A stretch of 64,000 nt of DNA from Melieria omissa (lineage: Eukaryota; Arthropoda; Insecta; Diptera; Ulidiidae), in assembly GCA_963971225.1 (NCBI GenBank), contig OZ020267.1, forward strand, positions 119,901,891-119,965,890, in the 5' to 3' direction. Below, one piece after another: positions 1-11,672 of this stretch (its first letter is position 1; every line of letters starts with the position of its first letter). Position numbers and translations under genes: made by a program. Under the pieces are notes generated by a model. That model had not been told where the DNA came from. It saw only the letters and a list, made by a program, of their open reading frames with translations, and ran no database searches.

Positions 1-936
1 TATTATTTGTTTATAATCAACCTTCTACACACACACACACACGTGCGTAACCCACTGCGCTTCGCTGCGAGTGAGTTAGCCGCACTCGGATGTCGGATGT
101 TAGCAGTGGCGTACAAACGGATGCGTTTTTCACTTTACACATAACCGCTTCCGACGAGTGCTGCCAGATTTTATTTTCCCAACCCATTAAACTTAATATT
201 TTTTAAATTATATTTATATATTTATATTTATTATTATAATTTTTTTATTTTGTCACAAAACTCAATTCAAAAAAGAACACAATCTTGTGTAAAAGTGATT
301 ACTTCGTTTATAGGAATATTTGAATTCTTCTTCCTTTGCATCAGTTCCAATGCACATATATGTATATTTTCAAACAACCGAAACAGGCTTGAAATAAAAT
401 TACAAATCTTTTGTATTTCTTTGTTTACATTCCATGTTTCTTCGGAGCATTTTCCAATATCTTTAGATGAGCAATACCTCGTCTACAATCGTCACATTTG
501 AGACCAAAATCGTCCAATCGTCATTACGACAGTAAATCTCCTGCTCTGCTGCCGACGCTCCCGCCTTGTCCGAAGCGTGCACGGGAATGCGAGTGTGTAC
601 AAAGTGAATTTATTGGAGGCAGTGCGACAAGATGGGAACACATCGTCAATATTCATTTGCGGCATAAATATAAATTAATTTGAATTGTTCAAAAAATCAC
701 GACGGCGTTTACCAGCGGCAATAACAATAACCATAACCGCATTAATTATAACAGCAGGCACTGTATTTCATTTTGGAACGCGCGTACGCGCGAGTTTATT
801 TACAATTCGCCATTTAATTTTATAATTGTGGCTACTTTATTGTGCAGTGAAGTGATTGCGGTTGTTGTTGCCGGCGCGGCTGGCTGCCGAATTGCCATCG
901 CGTCGGCGTGCGCGCTTGTAGGAGTGCGCCGGGCAC

Positions 937-970
937 TATAAAACACTCGTTACAGCTGCCTCGGCCAGTG
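937..970 (+). promoter_or_regulatory. candidate TATA/Inr core promoter
   Basis: A TATAAAA box at 937-943 is followed 30 bp later by CCAGTG with its A at 967, which is the spacing expected between a TATA box and an initiator. The surrounding 880-970 is more GC-rich than its neighbourhood. It points to the right, opposite to caudal. No ORF of note follows, so any transcript would be non-coding or spliced beyond what I can see. Confidence 0.3.
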
Positions 971-2555
971 CGAATTCACTCCTAAGACACTATCTGCTAT
1001 TGGGCGTGAGAACTTCGAGAAAATGGCGACATTTTCTCGTTTACCCCTTTGTTCGGCTACAATTATAAACTGAATATTTGCACTTTCGGAAAACATTAAC
1101 TCTTAAAATGAAACTTTTGCCGTTTGATACATAAATCCCAAAACGACACACACAAATTATATGTGGGTGTGAATTATTGAGTCTTAAGGGTGGCATGCAA
1201 CTTGGCATTATAGCAACAAAAGCTGTGAATTCCTGGTAGCGAATGCTTTAGTCACCGATTGAATAAGTAAAACAACTCCTCCATTTGGAACTTTCATTAA
1301 ATGTTTAGCAGAAACGCCTCTTTTGATTGGCAATGAAGCTTTTCATGTCGGTGATATTGATTGTATATATGTATGTAGGGAAAACGGTGCGCTGGGAAGG
1401 AAATGTGTACTTGAGCAGTGCGAGTTCGTTTTGCTGATAGCGCAAAATTGAATGATTAGTTCAATACTACGCGGTGGTGTGAGGCGGTATGGGAAAGTCC
1501 AAACACCCCATTTTCATTTTACCAGCAGGTTGACAGTGTGCCGAAACGGGTACCGACAAGTTCGATGACTAACACTTTTCGACAAAAAATGGGTTAATCA
1601 CGTGCATCTGAAAACAAGTATTTTCTAGACTTATTTTGGAAACGACGGAACAAAACTGCAAATACATTTTTTTTTAAGAGGCGTTTTCGAAAAGTCTTTG
1701 AAAAACCAATTTGTTTTCCTCTTGTTACAGTTATGAGCACATATCTCGTAAACGAATCACCCGACTAACACAAGCGGTCCGTCGTTCAAAAAAAAATACC
1801 TTAGCCTTTCCAGTAATATATAGATTGTCTGAAAGATTTAGTATTTGTGCAAATATTAAGCCTAACATCAATAGAATCGAAAGATAAATTACAAAGTTAT
1901 GAAGCATTGAGTGAAAACACCAACTTTACATTTATAACACTATGCGAAAACAAATTGCTGTCGAGACCCATCCAAATGTTTATATAGGCATGAAACTAGT
2001 GGTCATTTATAGTAACCTGGCTTAGTCAGTTTTTCATTCTCTGATCCAAAGTCCTTTTTCAAGGACTTTAAAATTTTTAGAACATACACATTTCAAATAT
2101 TGTTTTAAATATTTGCGATTGTGCAATGATGAAGATATGGTTATCAAATAAAAGGGGGAAACTGTCTCTTTTTAACTAAATTTTCTATTTTGAACTTTCA
2201 GAAACAAAATATGTCAGGTAAGGAAAACATATATGTTTTGGATTTCAGTCTGTAGATTCATACATCTAAATTTTATTATAATTAGCTTCAGCCCTTTTTA
2301 GGTTGTGTTTCGATTGCTTTTGAATTTGTAGTAAAACTCTGTAATTATTTGTACTTTATGGAAATAATTTAAATAAATATTCTGAATAATATTTTTTAAT
2401 TCAAATGTGGATTTAAATTTACTTACACTTACTAACATCTCTTCCGCAAACGCTATGTGTTCCTTAGATAAATGAAGATTTTTTAATTTTCATTTCAAAC
2501 CTCTTTTTTTAGTTTCTAAAATTGCAGGTGTTTTAGTATTAATAATTAACAATAA

Positions 2556-2705
2556 TTGACTGGCCCGATTACGAGACTAAGGCCTAGCTACCCGCAACCA
2601 TCCGTGTTGTGCGTGCGACTTTGTACCAGATTGGAAGGGACCTACAGTTTTATGCCGATTTCGAACGGCGAGTTGGGAGCTTTTTCATAGGCAATTTTAC
2701 TCTAC
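2556..2705 (-). repeat. SINE copy A (3' body only)
   Basis: Read on the minus strand, this stretch matches the body of the SINE at 25876-26139. It shares the blocks around CGGCATAAAACTGTAGGT, then CCTTCC, then CGCACGCAC, then GGATGGTTGCGGGTAGCTAG and the GGCCTTAGTC tail. The tRNA-like head is missing. Similar copies lie at 20175-20370 and 60115-60285. Confidence 0.7.
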
Positions 2706-3757
2706 TTTTTTTTACTTTACTTTATTAAAGAAACATTGTTCTTGCAACATGCTACTTTGTGGACGTCTGAACCCTCTGTGGTTTCAAGTATACATTTTTT
2801 GTTGGTCCTTAGAATAGTTTGAAGTTTTAGGAAAAATACGAAATTAATAAACTGAATATTTAAGTTTAAAGAAGAGAGGTATAAGTACATGTGTTTTTAA
2901 TGGTGTATCTTGACATAGTAAAGGAAGAAGAAGCAGAAAACTTTAGATAACTTTTTAATTTGACGTCTTCTTTCCATTTAGATACTATTCTTAATTTTGT
3001 GGTTGCTCTCATAGAAAAACGCTCTAAAATACAGAGTCCGAATATAAAAATTATAAAATTTCTTATGGAGTGTTGCTAATAAAACCGCAAAGAAGCCTAA
3101 AACGTAAAATTTAAAATTGTAACTTTCCTCAGTAAAAACCTGTAGCGAAAGGGTTAAATGGCAGTTCTAGCACAAATATTTACTGCTTTTAGTTGCGAGA
3201 AAAACTTCAATTTAACAATTTAAACAAGTGACGCTCGAACGGAAAAGATCCGAAACGTTGGCACTTTTGTTTTAAATGTACATTTGGGCATGTAACATAT
3301 ACATCACATTCAAAGAGCTTTGAACTGTTGAGTCTAACTACATATCTACGTATATGAATGTATAGCGATTATGCTTGTAATAGCTCTCTGATATCCGATC
3401 ATGCAGAGCACAACTAGTGAACATATGTACATATGCATTTGCATATACATATTTACGTGCTGTATTTGACTACACCACGTATGCATAATGTATAGTAGAT
3501 ATTTCGGATCTGCTAATCGACTGCCAACGAATGCGCAAACAGCTCAACACGAACGACAAAAATCATAATAATTTATTTAAAGAACTAAGCCCTGCCAAAA
3601 AAGGCGCAAGGTTTTATATCGATCCAACTAGACTTTACGAATGCATTTTGTTTGCCTGCTAATCCGTACCTGTCAGTTAGTCCGTCAGCTGGTAGAACGT
3701 CTGCGGCCTGCTCGTCGGGCCGTCACTTCTGCCGCTCGACACAGATATGATAAAAAT

Positions 3758-3790
3758 ACTCATACATATGTATGTGTGTATGTATGTAAG
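3758..3790. repeat. ATGT-type microsatellite
   Basis: A short run of TATG/TGTG tetranucleotides. Comparable short runs occur at about 55505-55535, 55655-55680 and 58745-58770. Confidence 0.6.
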
Positions 3791-6544
3791 TGAGCTGCCG
3801 GCCAACCCCAGACTGAAGGGTATTGAAGAAATTGATAACGATCATTTAGTTTCGTTTCGATTTGACTCGTTTTTTGGTGTTGGTGTTGTTGGTTGTACGT
3901 TTTTGGTTGTTTAAGTATTTGTTGTGGCTGAGGTGTGAAGCCATTTTTGTTCCATTAAAGACCTTATCACGTTCCCAATATGTGTGTGTGGGGCACATCA
4001 AATGCTAAAATGATACAACATTTGGGGTGTGCGCCCGCAGCGAAATGGAAAATGTTGCGGCGCAGGGCGCAGATTTCCAGCAAGCATTCACATTTACTCT
4101 GCGCTTATCCGTTCTGTTGGAAAAGTTGTATAAATCGACTGCCGTTATTTATATATGGGGTGTATAAATTTCGTGAATATTGACATATTAAATCTCAATG
4201 TGTCATTTTAAATGACACGCGGTATTAAAGTTTATGCCGATCATAACATTATGAAACCTGTCAAGGCACAATTTCATGAACTAATCTGTTGCAGCATCTG
4301 CGCTCGTATTCTTCGAGTGGAGCAACATTAAAGACATTGTGCGGCTGCAAATGCGGAATTCATTGCTGGATATGAGCGAATTCCCAATGCTGTCCAGCCG
4401 CTCGAGTGCGTATCTTATGCGCCGCGGCGCTATTGCACGACGCGTCCGAATGTTAGCCACAGTGTCGAATTCGAATTCGTATGATATTTGCTTTTCGTAG
4501 GTATTTTCAGGCTTTGTGTGCGTGCATGGGCACATAGCCATAATGGTTTGAAAAGATTTGTTAAATGTCGCTATTTGGGTTTATTGGAAGTAATTCTAAT
4601 TTTTATTGCTTTATGGCCGGTTGTTTAATAAATTCGGTCTCGTTGTTATCAATGCACGATTTCATTACTATTTGTCGTGATAACACTGGAACGCGTTTCG
4701 ACTGAGCGCGCAGCTTCGAGCCAACATCTAGAGGCGATTGACAGAGGCGAATCAGCAAATGGAAAAGTTACGTACGAGCCTAGAACAAGTGTCGCTAATC
4801 TAATCGCGAAAATAAATTTTTATTGCCACACCTATTGACGACAGCGCCAGAACAAATTGATATTACCGCAGACGGCCAAAGCCAAGCGAAATTAACGCTG
4901 AAATTTCGAGTGCTAATCTGAAGGCTTCAAAGAACAAGGGAAGTGAACAAATGCCCCGATAACACACAAAAATGGCTGATACGGTTCTGACTTTGAACGT
5001 GCTTTTACAAATTTGATCGCTTAAGGTGGCCGGCGGAACTAAGGGAGGGGCTTCGGTTCGAATCTGAAATCATTCGCCATCGTCGATCGATCCGTGTTTC
5101 GCCGCTCAAGTATTTTTGCAAATGAAATGCGACATTGAAAAGTGCTCCGCAGCCACATGTGCGTGTGTGCGTTGCGCCCGTCCGCTGGTTAAGTGATGAG
5201 CGCACGCGGCTGTGCACACCCTGGATGGAATGGATGTCAATCAATCTTGGACAAAATATTCAAATAAATTATATGAATGCCACAATGTTGACCGCTGGAT
5301 TAAACAAAAAACCACCTATAAATGTTAATTGCGATCCGTCTGATTTTATGGTCTTAATGGATATCCGCGCGGCCATAAATCGATGTTGAAAGATTTTTAA
5401 GACAAACAAGCGTAAGCGCGTAAACGTTAAGGAAGGGAAATGCTCGTAAATGTTGACGGTGAGTGAAGGAGACGAACAAATAAGCAAACAAACATGAAAC
5501 CGATTTTTTCATTTTGTGTATTGGAAAACCCTCTCAGACGTTTGCACTTCCAATCGCTGACTACGTATACGTTGATATTTCTCCGTCAGAGTCAACTGAA
5601 TGAGTCAACGCAACCGCTTGGGTGTCTCGAAATGTGAAATACCATACATACTGTGAGTTTAATTTGTTGTGAGAAAGACAAGAATCGATATTAGATTTGC
5701 TAAAATATTGAGAATGTTGTCTTTTAAAAATATTGTCATTGTATTTGTCTTATTTGACGCATTTTATGCATGAAATTTTATTGATAAATGATTTATGTTG
5801 AGAGATTGGTTGACTATGTCCAATGCCTGTTGGTATGAGAAGACCTTAAAAGCATAACTTGACACGTACTAAATTTATGGCTGAATTTTGTGATTCCGAA
5901 GCTGAAGTTGAACGTACGCCCAACACGAGTTGAAAAAGTCATTAGCTCTTTGTATATAAATGTGAAATTAGTTGGGCGCAAAACTTTGTAGTTTGAGGTC
6001 TGAAACGGTCTGATCTTTTAATCTAAACTCTTTGGTTTTATTAAAGACAAAAAGAGAAATAAAGTAATTTCGGCTTTAAACCGAAGCTTGACCGAAAATA
6101 AAGTTTTCAAAAAATATATTACAAAATAAACAAACATCTATTTTATGGAAATACACAGATAAAGAAAATAATAATAAAGAAAAGCGCATATCTTTGCTCA
6201 AAATTAACATTTTTGTGCTCGAAACACATATTCCATATTGATGCTATACACACGCTTATTGCACAAAAACGTTTTTATTTGACCTTTCATTTTGATTCGC
6301 TTCAAAACTAGGAGATAAAACCCCAGAAAGTGATCATGTTTTACATTGAATACCTTTAACCTCGACATACAAAGTTTCTAACTTAGGAACCCCATTGATA
6401 TTTTGCAAGTATTACAATATTCCGTTGTTAGATTAGTGGCGAAAAAACTGTAGATCAGATGGAAGAGCCCATAAAGGCTGGGTTGCATCCGGTAGGCTGG
6501 TTCGCCATTTCCTGTTGGGAAGGTAGTCGTCTCGAAAAAGAATA

Positions 6545-7005
6545 TATTAGGGGTATTCTCGATGTCTTGCAAAACCCTTACAAGGTGCACGAAAGCAAAA
6601 ATTGCAGAATCTTGCAATCCGTGCAATGATACAAAAACAAAATACAAGCAAACAAAGTTCGCATTTTTTGCATGTCATGCTACGCAAAAACCCTTGTTTT
6701 GTGTGTGACATCGTGTGTAGGTGCACACGACACACGACACACGACACGACACGATTGTGCGACAGCCATTTAATTTTTTCCGTGTGCGAAAGCGTATTTT
6801 CTTTATATTTGGTTTTATTTCAATCTTTTTATGTAATTTTCATATATGTATTGCTTGCATGGAGAAAGTTTGTGGCGGTTTGCGCCATTTTTGCAATGTG
6901 TGCTTTTTTGTGCGTTCTCGATGTGAAGCATTTTCCAGTCTTGCACGGTTGCATTTTTACGAATTCTTCCTCCGTGCAAGACATCGAGCATACCCCTATT
7001 ATATA
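6545..7005. mobile_element. candidate MITE with long inverted ends
   Basis: The left end AGGGGTATTCTCGATGTCTT (from about 6550) is mirrored at 6976-7003 by AAGACATCGAGCATACCCCT, with one mismatch over about 25 bp. The flanks gaatatat and ttatatat share their last six bases and could be a decayed 8-bp target duplication, which would suggest hAT. An ACACG-rich microsatellite lies inside at about 6725-6757. Overlapping ORFs here are not recognisable proteins. Confidence 0.5.
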
Positions 7006-7515
7006 TCAATAAGTCCTTATCCTCAAATTCGCGATCCAACACATTAAAAACGGAGCCACGGCTATCGCTGCTATAATCGATTATAATTAATTGTTCTTCA
7101 TTTACTAATAGTGTTGGAGTGGCCTTTGAAAACTATGTGTGTAAGACGAAAGATGATACATCGAATTCTCACTTGCCAAACGCCTAATGACAAAAACTCG
7201 CATTTCTTTCCGGTGGATACTTTTAATAATACATTATTTGCAAACCTTTGCCAGTGATGTAGCTTTAGCTGTAATTCGACTCTTGAAATCAATATACAAA
7301 GACCCATGGTTGCGGGAAAAACCACCTTAGACCCCCTAGGGCTGTGGGTTCAGTCATTAATATAAGAGTGTCCGTAGGGGCGGGTTCAGAAAAATATTTG
7401 GGGGGAGTTTCAAAAAGTAATTCTTTAATATTCACAAGTGTTTAATATGTATGTAGTTTTAAAGTCGACCCTAATATTTTGGTCGACCCCCATTATGATT
7501 GATATTTTGCATGTA

Positions 7516-7988
7516 CAGTGCAAGCTCGGTATCCGCGACTACCCATTATCGCGACGGCCCGGTTATCGCGACGGCTTAATTTTTAACATTGCAGGTTCTA
7601 TAATCGCGACAGTTTACGAAAAACGGGGTTCTATTTTCGTGACTTCTATCTGTTTTTTTTTTTTAATTTTTTACAATGTCTATAACCAAAAATGGGAAAT
7701 CCCCGTCTTTTGGTATTTTAACCTTTTTGGATTCTTAAGCCGACAACAGCACTATATTAATCACGTGATTCAGCTGTTATTCTAAAAAATAATTTGCTAA
7801 AAAAGCAACCCAAAATCTACAATTTCTTTAAAATTGTTTAAAATGTAAATATATAAATAAAAACAATTCTAATTTAAAAAATTACATAACATTTTAAATA
7901 AAATTCTGTTCTGGTTCTGTTATCGCGAAAATTCAGTTTTCGCGACAGGTCTGGTTTTTAATTAGTCGCGAAAATCGAGCTTGCACTG
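7516..7988. mobile_element. pogo/Tigger-like MITE with CGCGA subterminal repeats
   Basis: The element starts CAGTGCAAGCTCG (7516) and ends CGAGCTTGCACTG (7988), perfect inverted termini flanked on both sides by TA (7514-7515 and 7989-7990). A TA duplication and CAGT-type ends fit the pogo/Tigger branch of Tc1/mariner. Internally the motif TATCGCGAC or TCGCGAAAA recurs near both ends in opposite orientations. Nothing in its 473 bp resembles a transposase, so it would be non-autonomous. Confidence 0.8.
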
Positions 7989-8922
7989 TATTAGTACTGC
8001 CCCATTATTTTTCCATTATTGGAACGGTATCGAAATACAAAAACTATAAAAACTATATTTTTTCTCGATGTTATTTCTTTATGGCCCTGTTAATATAAAC
8101 TTACATAACTACATGAGTTTAACACAAGTCGGATAAAATTGCACAGGCTTGGAATGATATGGGTTAACGTGCCCGGGATCTTTGGAATTGAAATCTTCAG
8201 CCCCGTGAAACCGAACATTTTTAGGAAATTTTTTTATTTTTGTATTAAAAACATTCGTTGCCTGAGACTAAAATAGATAAAAGTATTGAAAGTTCTTCAA
8301 TAAATATACAAAAGAAGAAAGTTGTATTAAATTGCCGTTCAGAAACGCAATTTCAGAAATTTTTTACAAATTTAAATTATTTATGCATGTCATACGCAGT
8401 AAAAAATATTATTCAACTGGGTTAATTTCAAGCATTTCGATATAAATGGAACCTGAAAAATTGTGTTCTCGTGAGATTGACAATTGTAAAATTCTGTTTG
8501 TCATTTGCTTTTTTATATATAGTTTTCATTTTCGGGAATGACTTCTTCTGAAATTAGTTAAAGCAAAATCTTTATTTGAAAAGCACATAAAAAGCATAAT
8601 TTTTACATGAGGGGGCGGGGATTATATTTTTTTTAGCAAATTTAATATTACGGGCGTTCTAAAGTAAAAATGACTTTTGAAACAGGGCATTTTATGGTGG
8701 ATATATATGCGACTTAGTTGGAAATGTGCATTTTTTCCCCATTACCCGTCAAAATTTCATGATATTTCGTTCTCTGGAAGCGTGGGTATTGTGTCGGAGG
8801 TGAAAGTATTTTGTGTCATCGGTACAAAAATTACCATCGGACCGGCAGCCAATATTAACTTTTGATTGAATTGAATTGTTAAAACTTTAACCGAAACATT
8901 TCAAGTAATGAACCAAGTTTAA

Positions 8923-9000
8923 CCCTTTCAGTCACAATGTCCAATATATTGGACTACATGCAATTCAAACAGTGGGCTGTTATTTTCATGTCGGAAAGGG
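8923..9000. mobile_element. very short TTAA-flanked inverted-repeat unit
   Basis: TTAA (8919-8922) CCCTTTC at the left and GAAAGGG TTAA (9001-9004) at the right delimit 78 bp. A perfect 12-bp palindrome CCAATATATTGG lies at 8941-8952. TTAA flanks with CCC-type ends resemble piggyBac MITEs, but the inverted arms are only about 7 bp, so chance is possible. Confidence 0.35.
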
Positions 9001-9340
9001 TTAAGGAAGGGTCGTTTAACCCGTGGCAGAGCTCATGAGTTGTAGGTTCTCGCGATTTAAACACGATGGTAAGGACATAAATAATGAGCATTGTGTTAGC
9101 CAACTGAAATCCGCTATCACAGCAGATTTTAACAAAACTTTGCGTGAATTCTTCAAAGATCACTCAAAATCTTCATTGAAATCCTTAGAGTTGGATTTAA
9201 GCATCAAAATATAAATTTATCGCATTTTAACTGAATACTTGGCTATCAATAAGTGTGTCCACAGTTTGTCCATGTAAACCGCTGCATTGCATTCTATTTT
9301 GAATGAAGCAAATCTGTTTTGTCAAAAGAATGTGTTGTTA

Positions 9341-10021
9341 TCAGGTGTACAACTTTGCTTCCGCCGTTTTCCGATAGGTGGCTGTACCGGCTGAGGCTGG
9401 TTGAAATACATAGATGGTAATGCCTTTAAAGTGAGTGTGGACAGTGCCTAACGAATTGTTTATGTGCCCAATTCTCGCCATTTGCGGGAAGTTTTACTTT
9501 TCTGTTACAATTCGAAAAAAAAATGCAGCTGAAGCGCATCGAATGCTCTCAGAAACTTACGGTGATGCTGCTCTGAGTGAAAGAACGTGTCGGGATTGGT
9601 TTCAACGTTTTAAAAATGGTGATTTCGATGTCGAAGACAAACATGGTGGTGGAAGAGAAAAAACCTTCACGTCGCAAAAGTGGTCAAAAAGTACCTGGAA
9701 ACGCTGAAATGGGAAGTCTTGCCCCACCCGCCGTATTCCCCAGATGTCGCCCCTTCTGACTTCCACCTATTCCGTTCGATGGCACACGGCCTGGCAGATC
9801 AACATTTTCAATCCTTCGAAGAATTGGAAAAATGGATTGCTTCATGGATAGCGTCAAAAGAGGACTCCTTTTTTCGAGCCGGAATCCGAAAATTGCCGGA
9901 AAGATGGGAGAAAGTTGTCGCTAGCGACGGACAATACTTTGAATAATACATCTGTAAGCACTTTTTCGCAATAAAGCTTTTAATTTTGGAAAAAACGGCG
10001 GAAGCAAAGTTGTACACCTGA
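9341..10021 (+). mobile_element. internally deleted mariner element
   Basis: Perfect 30-bp terminal inverted repeats begin TCAGGTGTACAACTTTGC at 9341 and end at 10021, flanked by TA duplications (9339-9340 and 10022-10023). The 681-bp body keeps only the start and end of a mariner transposase gene, about half the length of an autonomous mariner (roughly 1.3 kb). The same terminal motif with differences starts the element at 60997, so the two belong to related mariner lineages. Confidence 0.93.
9489..9946 (+). pseudogene. mariner transposase remnant
   Basis: The first part encodes the N-terminal helix-turn-helix region typical of mariner (KNAAEAHRMLSETYGDAALS, then CRDWFQRFKNGDFDVEDK). After a junction near 9690 the sequence jumps, in another frame, to the C-terminal catalytic end (PPYSPDVAPSDFHLF, containing the third acidic residue of the DDE/D triad). 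The central part with the first two catalytic aspartates is gone. It cannot make a working transposase. It ends in a TAA at about 9944-9946, just before the right inverted repeat. Confidence 0.9.
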
Positions 10022-10984
10022 TATTTTTTTCAAATAGTTTAAAGGTGATACAGCAAAAAGGTAATCTATTTTTATGTTCATATCTCGAGATCCTAGTTTT
10101 TTAAAACCGGGATTTTTCGGGACTAAAATTGTTCACCCATAAACAAATTTACACAATTGTATTTTCATATAAATGTTCATCTTGTGTTGATATTAAACGA
10201 AACATATATATTTGCTACATCGAATGTGGTTTAAAGATACAAATACAGTAAAAAAATCCTTTGGCAGTTTCTTTTTAGAAGGTAAGGCTTAGCATTACCA
10301 TTGTGATTAAAATAACTGCTTACAATCGGCATTACATTGTTGGTGTTTGAGCATGCATGAAGTTGCACGCATCACAAGAGGGAGGGTTAAGCGCCGGACC
10401 TAGTGACAGATTTAGTACTTGTACTAAGTTTAAGACACTACTAAGCTCAGCGAGTACGTCATTAACAAACTAAATGTGATCCCTTCTTGACTACGAAATA
10501 AAAGGTAACATTCTTTACACTAAGTAAAGCAGAAGACTGCAGCGTGACGTATTTCTAAGGGAAATCTTTAAGTGAAACTTTTATTGGATTTAGTAGATGA
10601 GACGATACCAGAAATTGCAAATTGCGGACACATTAAAACAACATTGACATCTTCTAAATATGAACAAAATTTGGAATTTCACTTCAGTCGGCCGACGGAT
10701 ATTTGCATACTTTGAACCGCATACATGACCCAGTTTTTGTATTGTCGAAGACAATCGTTTGAACAAGTAGTTTCATATTTTGATCAGCTGTTGAAAAGCT
10801 GTTGAAAGTTATTTACAGAAATACATATTTATGTATGATTGTGCCTTTGTTAAGTTCAGTGCTTTAATTCCGACTTAAAGGCCAACAATTTTTGATGCAT
10901 TTCCATATGACGACTGCACAAAGTTAGAGTTACAAAAAAATCATGAGTTGAAGAAGTTACAACAAAAACATGTTTTTCACTCAC

Positions 10985-11672
10985 CTGGTGTAGGCTGTGC
11001 AGGGTAGGAGGGTTTCTTCATCCAATCGTAGTATTGCGCCTTTACTGGTGACGATCGATTATTGTTGTGAGTTGAGCTGTTGTTGTTTACAGTCGACGGG
11101 CTATTGTTGTTGTTGGTCAAATGTGAGACGTGACGTGGCGGGGATGACGAGGACGCAGGAGCACCAGGACTGGAAATCTCGCTGCCAGACACAGTGATGG
11201 GCGGCGACGGTAAGCCATCGGCAATGTGTTGCTCCCCCAAACTGCTACCGGGTTCGTTCAGTTGTGTGTTGCCCCCAGAGGCAGGTCCTGCTGAGGCCGA
11301 GCTGCTGCCGGTGCTGGCGGAGCTGCTGGAGCCAGGGCCGCTGGCGTTGGTGGCACCGCCGGGCGCATGGTGCTGCTGCAGCATCTGATGGGCGCTGGCC
11401 GCGTTCTGCGGGAAGTTATCGGCGGCCGAGGATGGCGAGTGCCACTCGGACGCAGTGCCGGCCGCCGTGTGGAACATGTGATGTGGATTGTAGTACATCT
11501 GGTGATGGGCGTGTGGCGAGTCCATTTCGCTGAGGAATTGATGGTTCGGCGGCGTGTGATAGTTGGCGGGCCATTGCCAGGGCTGCCCGGTGGTGTACGC
11601 CAAATTGGCGGCACTGTGCTTTTGAGTATAGGGGAGCGAGTTGTAGTACGAAACCATGTTGAATGGATACAC
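10985..11672 (-). CDS. cad: caudal homeobox protein, first coding exon (partial gene)
   Basis: This exon encodes about 229 residues of the N-terminal half of Caudal, the ParaHox/Cdx-family transcription factor that patterns the posterior of the fly embryo and gut. Seen in the sequence: the start MVSYYNSLPYTQKHSAANLA, a His/Met/Asn-rich middle, the conserved GLPSPPITVSGSEISSPGAP block, Ser/Gly/Asn runs, and the YDWMKKP hexapeptide that normally sits just upstream of the homeodomain. A donor CAG|GTGAGT follows 10985 in phase 1, matching the expected Gly codon before the homeodomain. The first ATG is 11672; a second in-frame ATG at 11657 gives the start closest to Drosophila Caudal and may be the real one. 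The homeodomain is not in the window. Ortholog identity is secure; exact start less so. Confidence 0.95.

Larger units (their letters stand above)
1..10984 (-). other. presumed caudal intron 1 (non-coding, transposon-bearing)
   Basis: The caudal coding exon at 10985-11672 ends at a strong splice donor, and the homeodomain-coding part must lie further left. I found no homeodomain signature (such as the WFQNRR helix) on the minus strand of 1-10984, so this stretch is inferred to be intronic and to run past the window edge. It is AT-rich and holds a SINE copy, several MITEs and a deleted mariner, listed separately. The ORFs in 3.9-5.5 kb and 6.6-7.0 kb look fortuitous. If a caudal exon were hidden here the inference would fail. 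Confidence 0.5.

Noticed and set aside
6435..6535. A possible fifth SINE copy
   Set aside because: Only one short block (GGAAATGGCGAACC) resembles the family; the diagnostic CATAAAACTGTAGG block is absent.
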